Of a DNA stretch of 64,000 bases, positions 21,114 through 32,520 are shown piece by piece (within the stretch, counting starts at the first letter, position 1; every line of letters starts with the position of its first letter). The stretch spans positions 32,792,942 to 32,856,941 of the forward strand of contig QCXZ01000001.1 of the NCBI GenBank assembly GCA_025024175.1. Direction: 5' to 3'. Below the pieces are notes generated by a model, which was not told where the DNA came from, did no database searches, and saw nothing but the letters and a program-made list of their open reading frames with translations. A program made the translations under genes and the position numbers. This DNA comes from Rhyzopertha dominica. Its lineage: Eukaryota; Arthropoda; Insecta; Coleoptera; Bostrichidae.

Positions 21114-22757
21114 ATCGACGAAAAATGATCTATTGACATACTCTGACAATAAGTTTTATTAAAATTTAGAATACATTAATGAGGTGAAACAAAAAGCCAT
21201 TTCAACGCACAAAGTAATTTTCTTGGCAACAGCACGTAGTACATTACCATGAAACACCATATCTAACGAGAAGTACGCCTGAAAATGTTTTTGCCTAATA
21301 AGTTGAAGGAGGTAAAAAGGGGCATCTACTTTAAAGCACCTACAAACTTACTTATATATAAAATAAGCTTCATTTACCTGCAATTTATGCAAACTATGAA
21401 AACTAAAAGCAACTAAGTGCATTAAGTATAATTGCGTGCATCAGTTTCTATTAAAGTTCTCATNATTNAAATATATAGGTACGTGATATATGTCTTGTCG
21501 NCTTATGACTGAAAGCAATTTATATAAATAAATTAAACATTATACCAACTTATAGAATGACTAGATTNTTAGCTATCATACCGTATTGGACGAAAAAAAA
21601 TGGACATTATTATAAAAAGTCTTCAGCCGCCATTAATTGATTTTCTATTAGACAATAACAGCTTACAAGACTATTACGTTGAGATCATAAAAAAATAAGA
21701 GATTCTTAGCTGTGTAGTGGTACATACAAACATGTTATTCCCTCAGAAATAATGTTCAAAATATAGGTGTTTTGTNAAAACACAAAATCGTAAGGAAGAC
21801 GGTTTCAAACAGGTCAAAAACAAAACAAATCTAATTTAATTATTGCATTCATCGAACAACAGATTNCTTATATTGCCTAGACTATAANAAGAAATTCGGT
21901 TGTAAATTGAAACAAAATATTTTCGCTCTTAAATTGGCAGTAATAATTATTATCAATCTAAATAAAATATAAAGTGCCAAATTTGTTGGTATGGATATAA
22001 TTATGTTGAAACTCTTGATTGCCATTTTGTTTATTCGTTTGGTTCAGTTTGGCGTTTATAATTACTGCAATAAACAGCAATGAAGAAGTTTATTCCGAAA
22101 AATAGTACTATCCCCGGAAACAATAGAAATTCGTTCCCGAAGATTCTAAGTGAATAATACGTTAACTTGTATAAACGAGTTATCCGCGAAGTTTAAGTCT
22201 TGAATTCTTAGCTATTAAAGAATTAAATGGGGAACACGAAGACATCGCTTGTTATCACGTATCATTTTTTGGCTTCTGCAAATTGTTGAAGCGAAATATG
22301 AGATATACAAATTAACAATATTCTACCTATAGATACATACGAGTACGTCGGTTGAAAGCTGACAAGGGGTACAAATCTTCAATAATTGATGATTGCAACA
22401 TTGAGTATGCGACGATATTCAGGAAGTATATCTTTCTCTACGGCCAGATTTTGTTGCTACAGACAGAATGTTTCCCAAATATAAGAATGAAAGGTGTATC
22501 AGGCAAGTTGTTGGCATAAATATTATAGAAATGTGTTCTGGTATGTTCTTGAAATTACCATATGAAGATACGCATTAAGACGCACATTTGCAACAATGAT
22601 GGTCAATGGAAAAATGATTGTCGACGAACTCAAAAAAATCTAGTTACTATGTTTCAAATCATCCATTACAGCTGTTAGAAATAATGATGGGTAAATAGAG
22701 CCCAAAAAGGTTCCTATATTGATTCGTACGTTCAATACCTATTTGAAATAGTTAACA
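21114..22757. other. AT-rich stretch with isolated N bases
   Basis: No features were supported. Several single N positions between about 21.46 and 21.89 kb show uncalled or ambiguous bases. Confidence 0.45.
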
Positions 22758-22761
22758 TTAA

Positions 22762-22917
22762 GGGGCGGTTGCACAAACGTGGATCAATTTGATCGCGGTG
22801 TTAACCTCGGATCAAACCATGGTTACCACGAATTTCAAGCGTTCTTATTGGTGTTGCCATGGTTTGATCCCAGGTTAACACGGGGATCAAATTGATCCGT
22901 GTTTGTGCAACCGACCC
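22762..22917. mobile_element. PIF/Harbinger-like MITE (foldback)
   Basis: This is a nearly perfect palindrome of 156 bp. The left end GGGGCGGTTGCACAAACG matches the complement of the right end, GGGTCGGTTGCACAAACA. The arms continue through GGATCAATTTGATC and GTTAACCT to GGATCAAACCATGG. The trinucleotide TAA flanks both sides (22759-22761 and 22918-22920), the target-site type of PIF/Harbinger elements. Confidence 0.8.
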
Positions 22918-23012
22918 TAAGTATGTATAGCTGAGTTTGACTTTTCTTACTAAACCCAGTTGGTCACTGCTTAGCAACGTTTAAGGCGCATGTGGTATAA
23001 TAATATAGTATA

Positions 23013-23099
23013 AAAAACTAGTTTCATAAGGCGCCATTTTGTCGCACGCAGCCAACGTGGAAGAGTGCGACAAAGAGCCTTATGAAACAGGTTTTTTTA
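23013..23099. repeat. Short foldback repeat
   Basis: The left arm holds GTTTCATAAGGC and GTCGCAC, the right arm GTGCGAC and CCTTATGAAAC, and poly-A/T tracts sit at the outer edges. The 87-bp segment can form a strong hairpin. It is probably a miniature inverted-repeat element with no assigned superfamily. Confidence 0.7.
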
Positions 23100-24490
23100 T
23101 GCATTTTTTCTATTTTGCGTGATTTCCGTCAACTACACAATAAAATGTGAGAAATTTAATAAAAATAAAAAATTTTGGGAATGCTGAAGTTGGCTAAGTG
23201 TCAGTTTTGACAAGACCAATGACAGTTACGACATTACGAGGTGGAGTTTGTTTCATGTTCCCGCAGATTTTAGTGATACCAATCCAAAAGCGCAAAATAG
23301 AAAAGGTCGTACTGCGCAGGTTATTTCTCTGCACAACCTTCATCGTTAACGTCCCTATGGATTCTGATGAATTATTAATTTTGTTCGATTTATAATTATA
23401 CTGAAATGTTGTCCTTGTTCCCAAAATATTTCCATGCATTAAGAATGTCCCCCTTGCAGACCATCAAAGACCGACTGTTTTGTCTATTTCCGGTGTGTTG
23501 GGCTAGTTGCACCTATACTAAATCGCCCGTTACAATACGCCTATTATAACATCCGTAGATTGCAAATTGCAGGTTCGGGGCAGGTGGGCTTGTCATCTTG
23601 TCTTCGGCTGTGCCTTCTAACAGGCCTCTTCCCCCACGACCCAGATCTAATCGTGTATGGTCTTTTTTTCTCATTTAATCACTAACAGACTGTTTTTTTT
23701 TGCGTTTTACGGTTCCATAAAACTCCACGGCCCGAAACGAATCTGAATGAAATGAACGGTTACGGCGGAATGTCGTTGAAAAACACGAAGGCACAGGTTT
23801 AATTACTGTTCTTTCAGGAATTGCGTTTTCGCCTCAGAGGGTTCCAATATTCATCAGTGTAGTGAGGGGCGCCCTTTAATTTTTCGGTCCCTATTGGCTC
23901 CGTTAGTGACTCCGAGTAATTTAAAAATGAAAATAACTTACATTTATTTTGTTCGCATAGCACGCTGTGTTCCAATTAGCGAATGAAAATTGTCGTAAAG
24001 TGGTATAGTAGGCATGTAAAACTCACCAGTATTCGAGAAATTCACACCAAATGTATATTTCGGTAACTTATGCACTTGAGTTGGACCAAATGGGAAGTAA
24101 TGTCGATATCTCCATTTTCAACCACATATGAATATGGTATAAACAAAATATAAGCCCTTTCATCTACACGACTATAGGTACATTGTATACAAGACAAAAA
24201 CGAACAGCTTGGGGATATTTGAACCGTAAAAGTTACTAACACGCTTAAATGAGAAAACAAGCAGGACAGACCTTTCACGAGAAAAAGACTTTAATGCATT
24301 TTCTTTGCATTGTAGAGATATATTTAACTTCATTCTGTATAGAAGATACAGAAGCCATCAACGAGACCGATCCGTTAAGACGTTCTGGAGCTACGTGACA
24401 GACATCCAGCACGTTCCTTGGAACCCGGTCCCGCGCTTTGTAGAGCCCACTTCGAAAACTTGTTAGACTGTTCAGGACCACCTGTTTAGC
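23100..24490. other. No recognisable feature
   Basis: Mixed composition. A slightly GC-richer patch lies at about 23.56-23.90 kb. The frame at 24275-24481 (minus) directly follows a Penelope-like endonuclease fragment but shows no motif itself. Confidence 0.4.
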
Positions 24491-24494
24491 TATA

Positions 24495-24610
24495 TTTTAT
24501 ATCAGTATTTTTATGTTCTTCATATTTTTTGAGGTGTTTGTCCTACATAAGGTGCGGCACAATCATTACAAGAAAAACTGTTTACGCCAGAGATATTTAA
24601 AAGTTGAATT
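24495..24610 (-). pseudogene. Penelope-like GIY-YIG endonuclease fragment
   Basis: On the minus strand the translation VNSFSCNDCAAPYVGQTPQK matches the start of the endonuclease domain of Penelope-like retroelements. In the family this runs Y-x-I-x-C..C...YVGQT-x-R, a GIY-YIG variant with a preceding Cys pair. Only this short segment is recognisable and no reverse transcriptase adjoins it. Confidence 0.55.
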
Positions 24611-25855
24611 TTATCTTTATTTGCGGACTAATTTGTAACATAAGCTACATGTTGTTAAAACAGAAATATGAATTTCGCGAGACAAAAATAATTTAGAAAT
24701 ATCTCTTGAAACTGGACCAATAAATAAACCTTGTCTTTTTTTTAGGTAAACCAGTGATAAAGGAAGAACAAAGCTTTAATCTTGTTAAGTATTTAAGACA
24801 TTCTATTAAATAATTTTCCTTTTCAAAAGCTACATAGGAAAGAGATATTTTTAAAAGTCTATGAAATTAAGAACAAAAAAACAGCTAATTTATGTTGGTA
24901 AGGATGGAAAGCGTTATAGGAAATAATATATCTGTACACGTTGTTTTATTTCACTACGTTTGATTAGTAAATCTAGGAAATAAATTTTGTTTTTAATCTT
25001 TTATAGATAGGGTAATGAATTAATAAGTGAAAGAAAATTAATTATATCAATTGTTTATTTTTAAAATGGCACATAACAACATTAGACATTAGACTGAAAA
25101 CAGTTATACGATATAATTTTTTTNAAGTTTAATCATAAACAGTTCAGGCAAAAGAGGGCTAAGATAAGAACTCATGACTAATCCTAAAGTTTATTTTCTC
25201 ATTTAACTGTCATTGTAACTTTTACTCTTTCCGATATCTCCATGCAGTTTTCTATATCTTCGACACACTATGTATTAGTTAAATTCCTTGTGTAATGTAA
25301 AAATTATAAAATACTCAACTTTTAAACCAACTCATGTGAATTGGACCATGTAGATTGAGGTTTTTATCAAAACTAACTGTAGAAAAACAAATTAATATTT
25401 ATAGTGACAAATTATTAACAGTATGGGAACAATTACGTAGTCAAAATGATGCGTGGGAAAACTATTAAACCACAATTTAAGAAAGCTAGTGGTATCTTAG
25501 GGCAAAACAGAAATGTCCGGTCATAAAATTGCAAAGCAACTGCTATTACCCAGAACGAGTGCGAAATGCGATCAAAAACTACCAGAAAATTCAAAGCAAA
25601 GAAATCATGGTGAAAATTATCATCGATTATACCAAAGAACTTCGTGCTTCGACAGCAGCTGTTAAACAACATGGTCGGTCTTCTACCAACGAGTTAGCTG
25701 TTTTATGGGCAAAAGTAAATGATATAGGTGCGTCACAGAAATGCTTGCCTCCGAAATATTTACATAAACATGGGATAGGGATTCTACGAGGTAAGGTTGA
25801 ATATAATGAAAAACTACGTTTTAATGCGGATTGCAAAAGGTAAATGAATAACCAT
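24611..25855. other. AT-rich stretch, one unassigned frame
   Basis: A 104-codon frame at 25529-25843 (plus) lies directly before Tc1-like sequence and could be its degraded N-terminal part. I cannot match it to a family. Confidence 0.35.
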
Positions 25856-26330
25856 GATCTTCCTATAAAAAACTGAGATTGTTTTGGCGACGGAACATCC
25901 AGAATGGAAGACAGCTGATTGAAAATCCATAATCTGAAGCGATGAGAGTAAGAGCAGAGTTCTACAATTTCCGGAGGAAGCTTTCCCTAAAGATTTCTTG
26001 AAACATCGCTTTAAATTTCCTGCTTTTTTGATGGTCTAAGAATGTATGTTTTCTAGAGAGATGAGAAGACGTTTTTGCCTCAATCACAAAACCACAATCT
26101 TATATTCTAGCAAGATGCTTGTCGTACTGACGAAACCGTACGGAAATTGTTTGAAAACCAGTGTTTCAATGTTATCATATCGCTGATAGAGACGATATGG
26201 CATGAAATGATGAAAGTTCTACGAACAACTTCTTCCCTTCCCCTCAACTTTTAACTTACCACCCGGCGTCACAGTCCTAAATCTGCGACTGCAAACACAA
26301 TTTCAGCTTTCCACCGACATGCGAATGTTC
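25856..26330 (+). pseudogene. Tc1-like transposase remnant
   Basis: Plus-strand pieces read EHPEWKTAD*KSII*SDESKSRV, where each stop replaces an expected Trp codon and the DES holds the first catalytic acidic residue. These are followed by FLMV*ECMFSREMRR, corresponding to the family VWGCMS region, and then ETVRKLFENQCFNVII and IETIWHEMMKVLRT, corresponding to the PIENLWHEMK motif region. Multiple stops and a deletion of the DxxxxH block make it dead. Confidence 0.7.
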
Positions 26331-28071
26331 AGGGCTTTCAGAAACTACACAATATTATATTTTCAACTGTGAACTCCCATTTCCTTTTTGAACTGTGGAT
26401 TCGAAGTACAAAATGAGTAATAAGGAAAACTAACACGAGATGTAGATGGCACTATAGTTAAAGCAATCCTCGTCGACAATTCTTGGCGGTGTAGTTAAAA
26501 TAACCGCAAATCGTTAAGATTGTGTCTATTGTCAGTCAAGTTTGGAGTTATGAGTGTAAAAATGGCTAACAAATAAAATATAAAAGTATCGGAAGGTTCA
26601 AAGAATGATATGAGTGAGAAAGCTAAATAATTGTTATAATACTGCGACATTAGAAACGTGTGTATTTTTGAGAGACAATAAATATGGTTCAATCAGAAAC
26701 AAATCTTTTCTTACGTCGATGCTGACACAAAGTGTAATATCCTAGCAGCACCTTTTGAACATATCTGTACCTACACAATATCATCGTAGAAATGGGAAGT
26801 AGGGCTATATAAATACAAAGATAATTAATTGAGCACCAACAAGTCAAAGCATATTTTAAAGAATTGCTGCGGAATTGACGATTGTATTAAAAAAATGTGT
26901 TTCNACGTCGTTCTTTTCGAGATCGAAAAATTTGTTAGTTTACTTCGTAAAAGTATAATATACAATAGGTTTCAAAATCTGCTGCATATTTTGTACCTAC
27001 AGAGATTATGCGTGTGTGTGTGTATAAAAAGGGTCCAAGAGTTAATGGAAGTTATTGTTGTAAATGACAAACCATCAAAAGAAAGAGTGTTAGAGAAGCA
27101 ATACAGAAGCTAACTAATTTCATAATTTAACTGAAGACAATAAATAAATTTAAAAAATAAACTAAGGATATACCAGCAGTCAATTATTAAGTGTCGCCTT
27201 CCGTATACATATCTTTCTATTGAATTGATTGAAGTACTGGGGATATAAAACTGACAAAGATCTTATTTCTATTATCGTATTCCAATTAGCAAAACTTTTA
27301 CCTAGCGGCACTATGTTTTAGTTGGGCGCTATACCTACTTTTTTAAAATGGATAGTACACGTGACAACCAAAATGAATGTGTTCCGTTTGGGTGTTCGTT
27401 TTCTTTTATTTCCAGGCATAACTGCATATACCGAATGACCTTCGAGATGTTTTGGCGCTAAAATATTCGCTACCATTTCCAGGTACCTACTAGAAAACAC
27501 GAACACCCTCGATAGATCGCCTAAAAGTTTCACATCTGGTTCCAGAAGTATAAAGGGACAAACCAACACGACGTGTTCGACGTATTCTCAGCTTCTGTTC
27601 TTTTACCTTCTTGTTCAGTATGGTAGCTTAGAAAAGAAGTTTGCCCAATCGTGTTTGCAACAAAAGAGCCATTGCTTAGTTTTTCACAACATATTTACAA
27701 AGTAAAAAAATAATTGTAATGATAATGTTACTCACTGGCATAAACAGTTTTCAGTATTTGCATAATTAGGTACTCCATATTTACTCAACAATGCCTACAT
27801 TTTTTATAATTACATAACAATTATATTTTGAATACAGTACCATATCTTTACAGAATATAACATGCCACTTTTCTTTAAGCAGAATTATAAGTACGAAACG
27901 CGATTTTGATAGTATTTCTTGCTGTTTCTTAAAATAACTCACGATTTTATTAATTTCAATATGTAAGCTAACTCCTTTCTAGCTCAATAAGAGTGAGTTA
28001 TCCTACGATAAAGTTGGTTCTTGAATACATAAATGACGAGTAGCGCAGAAAACTTTTCGGCATATACAGGG
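26331..28071. other. AT-rich stretch, nothing recognised
   Basis: No gene was supported. There is a short GT-repeat at about 27011-27023. A minus-strand frame at 27318-27569 (83 codons) has no recognisable motif. Confidence 0.4.
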
Positions 28072-29010
28072 TGTTCACGGTAACAGTCTATAATAGCTAA
28101 ATTTTTTATTTGACGTACTCAAGGTATCGATACATTTGCCGGTATCGAGTATCAATACCACCTTGCCGTGGCATTCAAAGTATTTGAAAGTATGGTAAGT
28201 ACTCAAAAGTAATAATAGTATTTAAAAGTATCGAACGTATTCAAAAGTATCTGAATTATCAAATGTATTCCAAAGTATTGGAGGTGCTAAAAGTAATGAC
28301 AATATTAATATAACTGAAACAATATAATCCAAAGTTGGAAAGTACGTATCAAAAAATAGTAGTGTCCAGAATATTCGCAGTATCAAAAGTATTGAAATAT
28401 ATGAATAATGTGTAAAATCGAAATCATTGCAGTATTCAATAATGTAACCATTGATTTATAGTACACTTAGTGAAGCATCTTCGATATTTTTGATACTTCA
28501 AGTACTTTGATACTTCAATACGTTCGATACTTTTCATACTGCGATATTTTTGAGTAGTATCGATACTGCACGTGTCTAATGGTATCGCCCAGCCCTAGGT
28601 ACCACTACTTTACAGTCATTTGTTTTTGAGACATTTCGTGTTGAAATATTGCTGTTCACGAAACAGTCTAAAATAGATAACTTTTTTATTTAACGTCGTA
28701 TACTACTGGTGTCACCAACACGATAGAGCCCCATAGCATTATGCCATTAATGCAAGAAATTGGTTAAATCACAGATTTCGTGATTGGATTGGTAAGCGTG
28801 GAACAATTAAATGCTCGCCGCGATCACCTGACTTGACCACTTTGGATTACTGTCTATGGACTCATCTAAAATACGCGCCTTCCAAAACACAAACTATAAA
28901 CCTACATTTACGACAAAGAATTATTCACGAATGCAGGTGGATTTCACGTAAAACGCTCGAAAAAGTGAGGCAGCAGTTGTAAAATCGTTTTGGTTTTGTT
29001 CTCACTCTTC
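28072..29010 (+). pseudogene. Mariner-like remnant with duplicated 5' end
   Basis: The segment 28695-28990 translates as a decayed transposase: HQHDRAPWHY (family QQDGAPPHY), then SPRSPDLTTLDYCLWTHLK, the third acidic block. The end-like sequence GGGTGTTCACGG..ACAGTCTATAATAG at 28072-28120 is repeated as CTGTTCACGAAACAGTCTAA at 28656-28703. Between the two copies lies a 500-bp GTATC-rich insertion (separate entry). Stops and losses make it non-functional. Confidence 0.7.
28121..28602. mobile_element. GTATCGATAC-rich repeat, probable hAT-like fragment
   Basis: Short variants of GTATCGATAC, AAAGTATTGAA and AAGTATC recur dozens of times in both orientations. The right border, read in reverse, starts TAGGGCTGGGCGATAC, which resembles hAT-type ends. 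No matching left terminus or 8-bp target duplication was found, so the element may be truncated. Confidence 0.45.
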
Positions 29011-30595
29011 ACGTGATTACAAATATTATTTTATTTTTGGGAATACTGACTTTCTAAAACATTAAATACATTGTAACAGTAAATAATAATAACGCGAAAT
29101 GAAAAGTATTTTGGGCGTGCATTTTAGGTTTAATTTTTAGGTTCTAGTAAGAATATTTTTTTATTGTAGCTCCAAAAGGTTTCATTTTCTTAACAGTATT
29201 TATTGATGTACTACCCCGTAAATGAGTGAAAAATAGTAAAACATGTGAAATAAGCTTTCAAATTTATTAAAATGGGTCGTTCTATTTTTTAGGGGCATCT
29301 ACCCCGCTAAGAGAGTAAGCCTCATTAAAACCTTATTTCGAAAGTAGTATCCATGCAAAGAAAAGTTGTTGTGTGCTGTTATAAAAAATTACCATGTATC
29401 TCGGAAACTATTCGCGATATAAAAAACCTATTTGTAAGTCGCTTCTACGCCTGGTTAATTTTTTTTCGGAAAAGTGCAATAGGTTGCTCAAAATCTCATC
29501 TCATTAGATTTATCTAAAATACTCTAATACCCTCTTTATATTATAACTGATATAATTTTTTTCAAAAAAAATTAGTTTTATGTTAAAGTAAAGCTGGATT
29601 GAGGAGGATAAACAGATATATTATTTACGAGATGAACCGCAATCCCATTTAGGCGTGTTATTATAATCAGTGAATGTTTGAGTCTTCACTGACCAAAACA
29701 CACTGAGCGCACTATAATAGACTTCCCGATCAGGTATTCGCAACGGTCTCGGTCCCATTAAACATCTATTATACCTGGTATCATTCACAAGTTCGCTCAT
29801 AGGGGAAAAGCCGGCGCCTATAACGATTCTCGATCAACCGGCATTTGTTAGAATTCCGACCGTACTTTAATAGCAGGCAAATTACCGAAAATCACGATTT
29901 TTACGGTTCCTGGAATACCGGTCTTCGTGCGATTTTTTTTGTGATGCACCCCCCTTACAACAATCACGGCCGCCCGACATGCTATTAATCCACGAAATTC
30001 AGGCTTTCGCGTGCCAAAAACTGCCAGCTCTTATTCGTCAATGTGTAAGGAAGGGGTCAACACACACTTGTATGGAACTGGTTTTGCNAATCGGCAAGTT
30101 ACAAAAAGCGGATACGCATCAATGAGTTCAGGTAGGTATAGTAATATAGCACGACAAATATGCCAAATAATCGCGGGCATACTTCAAGAAGAGGCTTTGC
30201 GGAACGACAAGCTTTGTGATTTTCCTTAATTTACCTCGCTGGCGCTCACTATATATAATATAAAAAGGCTTCCTTTCATGTTGCTACAGAAGCTTCATGG
30301 ATATTGCGCGCTCCGCCGACTCTATATAATAATTCACAAGTATTTTTATGTAGGTAATGATAAAGAAACATGTTTGTGCTCAACTACATCATATTCAAGA
30401 AAGCAATAAAATGGAAGGTAATAATGTTTATTTAACAGCACATAAATAGTGACCTGCAACTTGGAATAAATTCACTACGTCAAAGGCAGTTTTTTTTATG
30501 CTAGGATTTAGCGAATGGTATTTTAAGTAGCGGTCTTCTTTGTTTATAAAAATGTATACAGTGTGTACCAAATTTCAGATACATCGTAATCGTAA
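29011..30595. other. No gene recognised
   Basis: The segment 29280-29460 has the phrasing of a MITE interior (TATCTCGGAAACTAT). The segment 29640-30000 is slightly GC-richer. Nothing coding was supported. Confidence 0.35.
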
Positions 30596-30599
30596 TTTT

Positions 30600-30880
30600 T
30601 TAATGCATCTACTTTGAAATAGTGCATCCTTGTTGAAAGCAGATGTTTCTTTTCTGTACATCGCCTTCTACAGGACAAATAAACGGAATAGCCAAATTTG
30701 GAACTAGTTCTTCCTCTAAGAACTCTAAATATTCCGCTCCATTGTTGTTTTCTTCAAATAATATACCTAATACAACATCACCACCAGTCCCTGCTCAATC
30801 ATTGACTTTTTCAGGACGTTTCCTTCATCCCGTGTGGTCTCGCCTTTGCCCAATAACGACAATTTAATCCTTTTACCTCA
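30600..30880 (-). pseudogene. Mariner-like transposase fragment
   Basis: The minus-strand translation includes FEENNNGAEYLEFLEEELV, followed by NLAIPF and then a degraded FQQGCTISK, corresponding to the family FQQDGxPxH. This is the central part of a DD34-type transposase of the same general type as those at 8.2 and 44 kb. Frameshifts and stops flank it. Confidence 0.6.
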
Positions 30881-31135
30881 CCAAACAACACAAAAATTGA
30901 TTCATAAGGTTGGTCATTTGCAAAACTAGTGTTTTATAAGAATCGTCTTCACCCTTCAGTCAATTTCTGAAGGACTATTAGTTTGTATAAGCATGATATT
31001 TGCGCTTTGATAATTTTTGCTATTGGCTAAGACTGGCTAATTTCGTCTTCGTTAGGTAACCTATATCTATACTATTGTTTAGGCAAGCCTACTTGGTTTC
31101 CGAGGCATTTAAAAAAATTGCTGGTAAATAAATAA

Positions 31136-31482
31136 CGGGTGTTCATAAAAAACATGTGCGTCTTAGTGCTGTTGCAAAAAAATAACAGTCTCCGGACTGT
31201 TACTTGTGTCGATTGTCAAACAAGTTTACAATTACGATTTACACTGATATTGTGGTTATCCATTGGGTATTCCGTGAATGGCAAGGGTTTTTGCAGAATC
31301 AATGGTGCTCGTAGAAGTTACAGGTACCAGTAATAAAAAGAAAAAGTAAAAACGACTACATCAATTGGGTCAAACGTCCAATGTTCATCAAATAATACGA
31401 ACTAATTTACACGGCAGGCGCTACATTCGTGTTAGAAAGAGAAAACTATCGCTTGCTTGTCCGTTTTTTTTATGAACGCCCG
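31136..31482. mobile_element. 347-bp MITE, family copy 1
   Basis: The ends are CGGGTGTTCATAAAAAAC and, on the complement of the right side, CGGGCGTTCATAAAAAAAAC. A second diverged copy lies in the other orientation at about 61574-61860, sharing AAGCAAGCGA, TTTTCTCTTTCTAAC and GTGTAAATTAGTT. No coding capacity was seen. Confidence 0.75.
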
Positions 31483-31599
31483 TACCTACTTATAGACCAA
31501 ATAATGTAAACTTTGTTCATTACGTTATCTCTACCCTAGTGGTGGGCTAACTATCCGAAACGATAATCCGGTTAACAATAAACAATGTAGAACACTTCA

Positions 31600-32520
31600 G
31601 GTGAGGTGTGTGTTTTTTAATAACAATAAAAATGTTCTACCAGATGCCAAGCAGGTATTAAATTCGAACTATTTTAAACTCTGGAGAAGCAACCCTCGCA
31701 ACATAATGTAGAAGAACGCTAATCAAGATAAAGAACAGCAACACCCACATATGGTTCTAGAGAAGTGTCTAAAACATCTACAATGCAATAATAATTCTGT
31801 TTAGTCCAAGTAAGCAATAATTCTATACACATTTTAGCTTATATTGATAAATCTCTTACATCAAGTCTTACCATTAAGCGCTACAACATTACTATAAAAA
31901 GTAAAATGGATTAAAACATTGTCCTCATATAGAATATGTTCAAGGTATAAAAACGTTAGCAGTACACCGTGAATTACCGATAGATGATCGGATGCACTAA
32001 AGCCCGCACAAACAAGTGGATTAATCCACATAAGAACAAAAGTTAATTACCCGAAATATAAAACAGATAAAAATGCATTTAGGGATGCTTAATCTTATAT
32101 TAACTGAAACAGATAAAACACACAATAAAATAATTTCACGAGACGATTACGATAATTCTAAAATAGAAGATCTTAAAAAGCCGCAAATTGTACTGTAGAC
32201 AGAGACTTTCAATATAAAGTGGTGAGTATTATGCCTTCAAAAGCGCCGATACTGTACACCCTAATAAAATTACACAAACAGAGAGATCCAGACAGACCAG
32301 TCTGATCCTATTTGCAGGCACCGGTTTATAAAGTTAGCAAGTGTCTTAATGAATTCTCTCCCATGTTCATCAGAATCAGAATATGCTATCAAAAATTCGG
32401 AAGAACTGTTAACAAACTTGAAAAACTAACATTACCCACCAATTCAATGTCCTACCAATTTTCCTTAATAAGGTCGATCTAGGTAAAATATTATACTGGC
32501 AAACCAAAAACAAACAAAAC
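31600..32520 (+). pseudogene. Penelope-like reverse transcriptase remnant
   Basis: Degraded plus-strand fragments match the order of Penelope-like RT blocks. RDDYDNSKIEDLKKP corresponds to the ADKGN..DYxxK region. SKAPILYTLIKLHKQRDP (about 32235-32290) corresponds to PxLYGLPKIHK, and APVYKVSKCLNEF to the next block. Many stops and frameshifts are present and no YxDD motif survives. Confidence 0.65.

Noticed and set aside
27011..27023. GT dinucleotide repeat
   Set aside because: Only about six units; too short to be of interest beyond a simple repeat.
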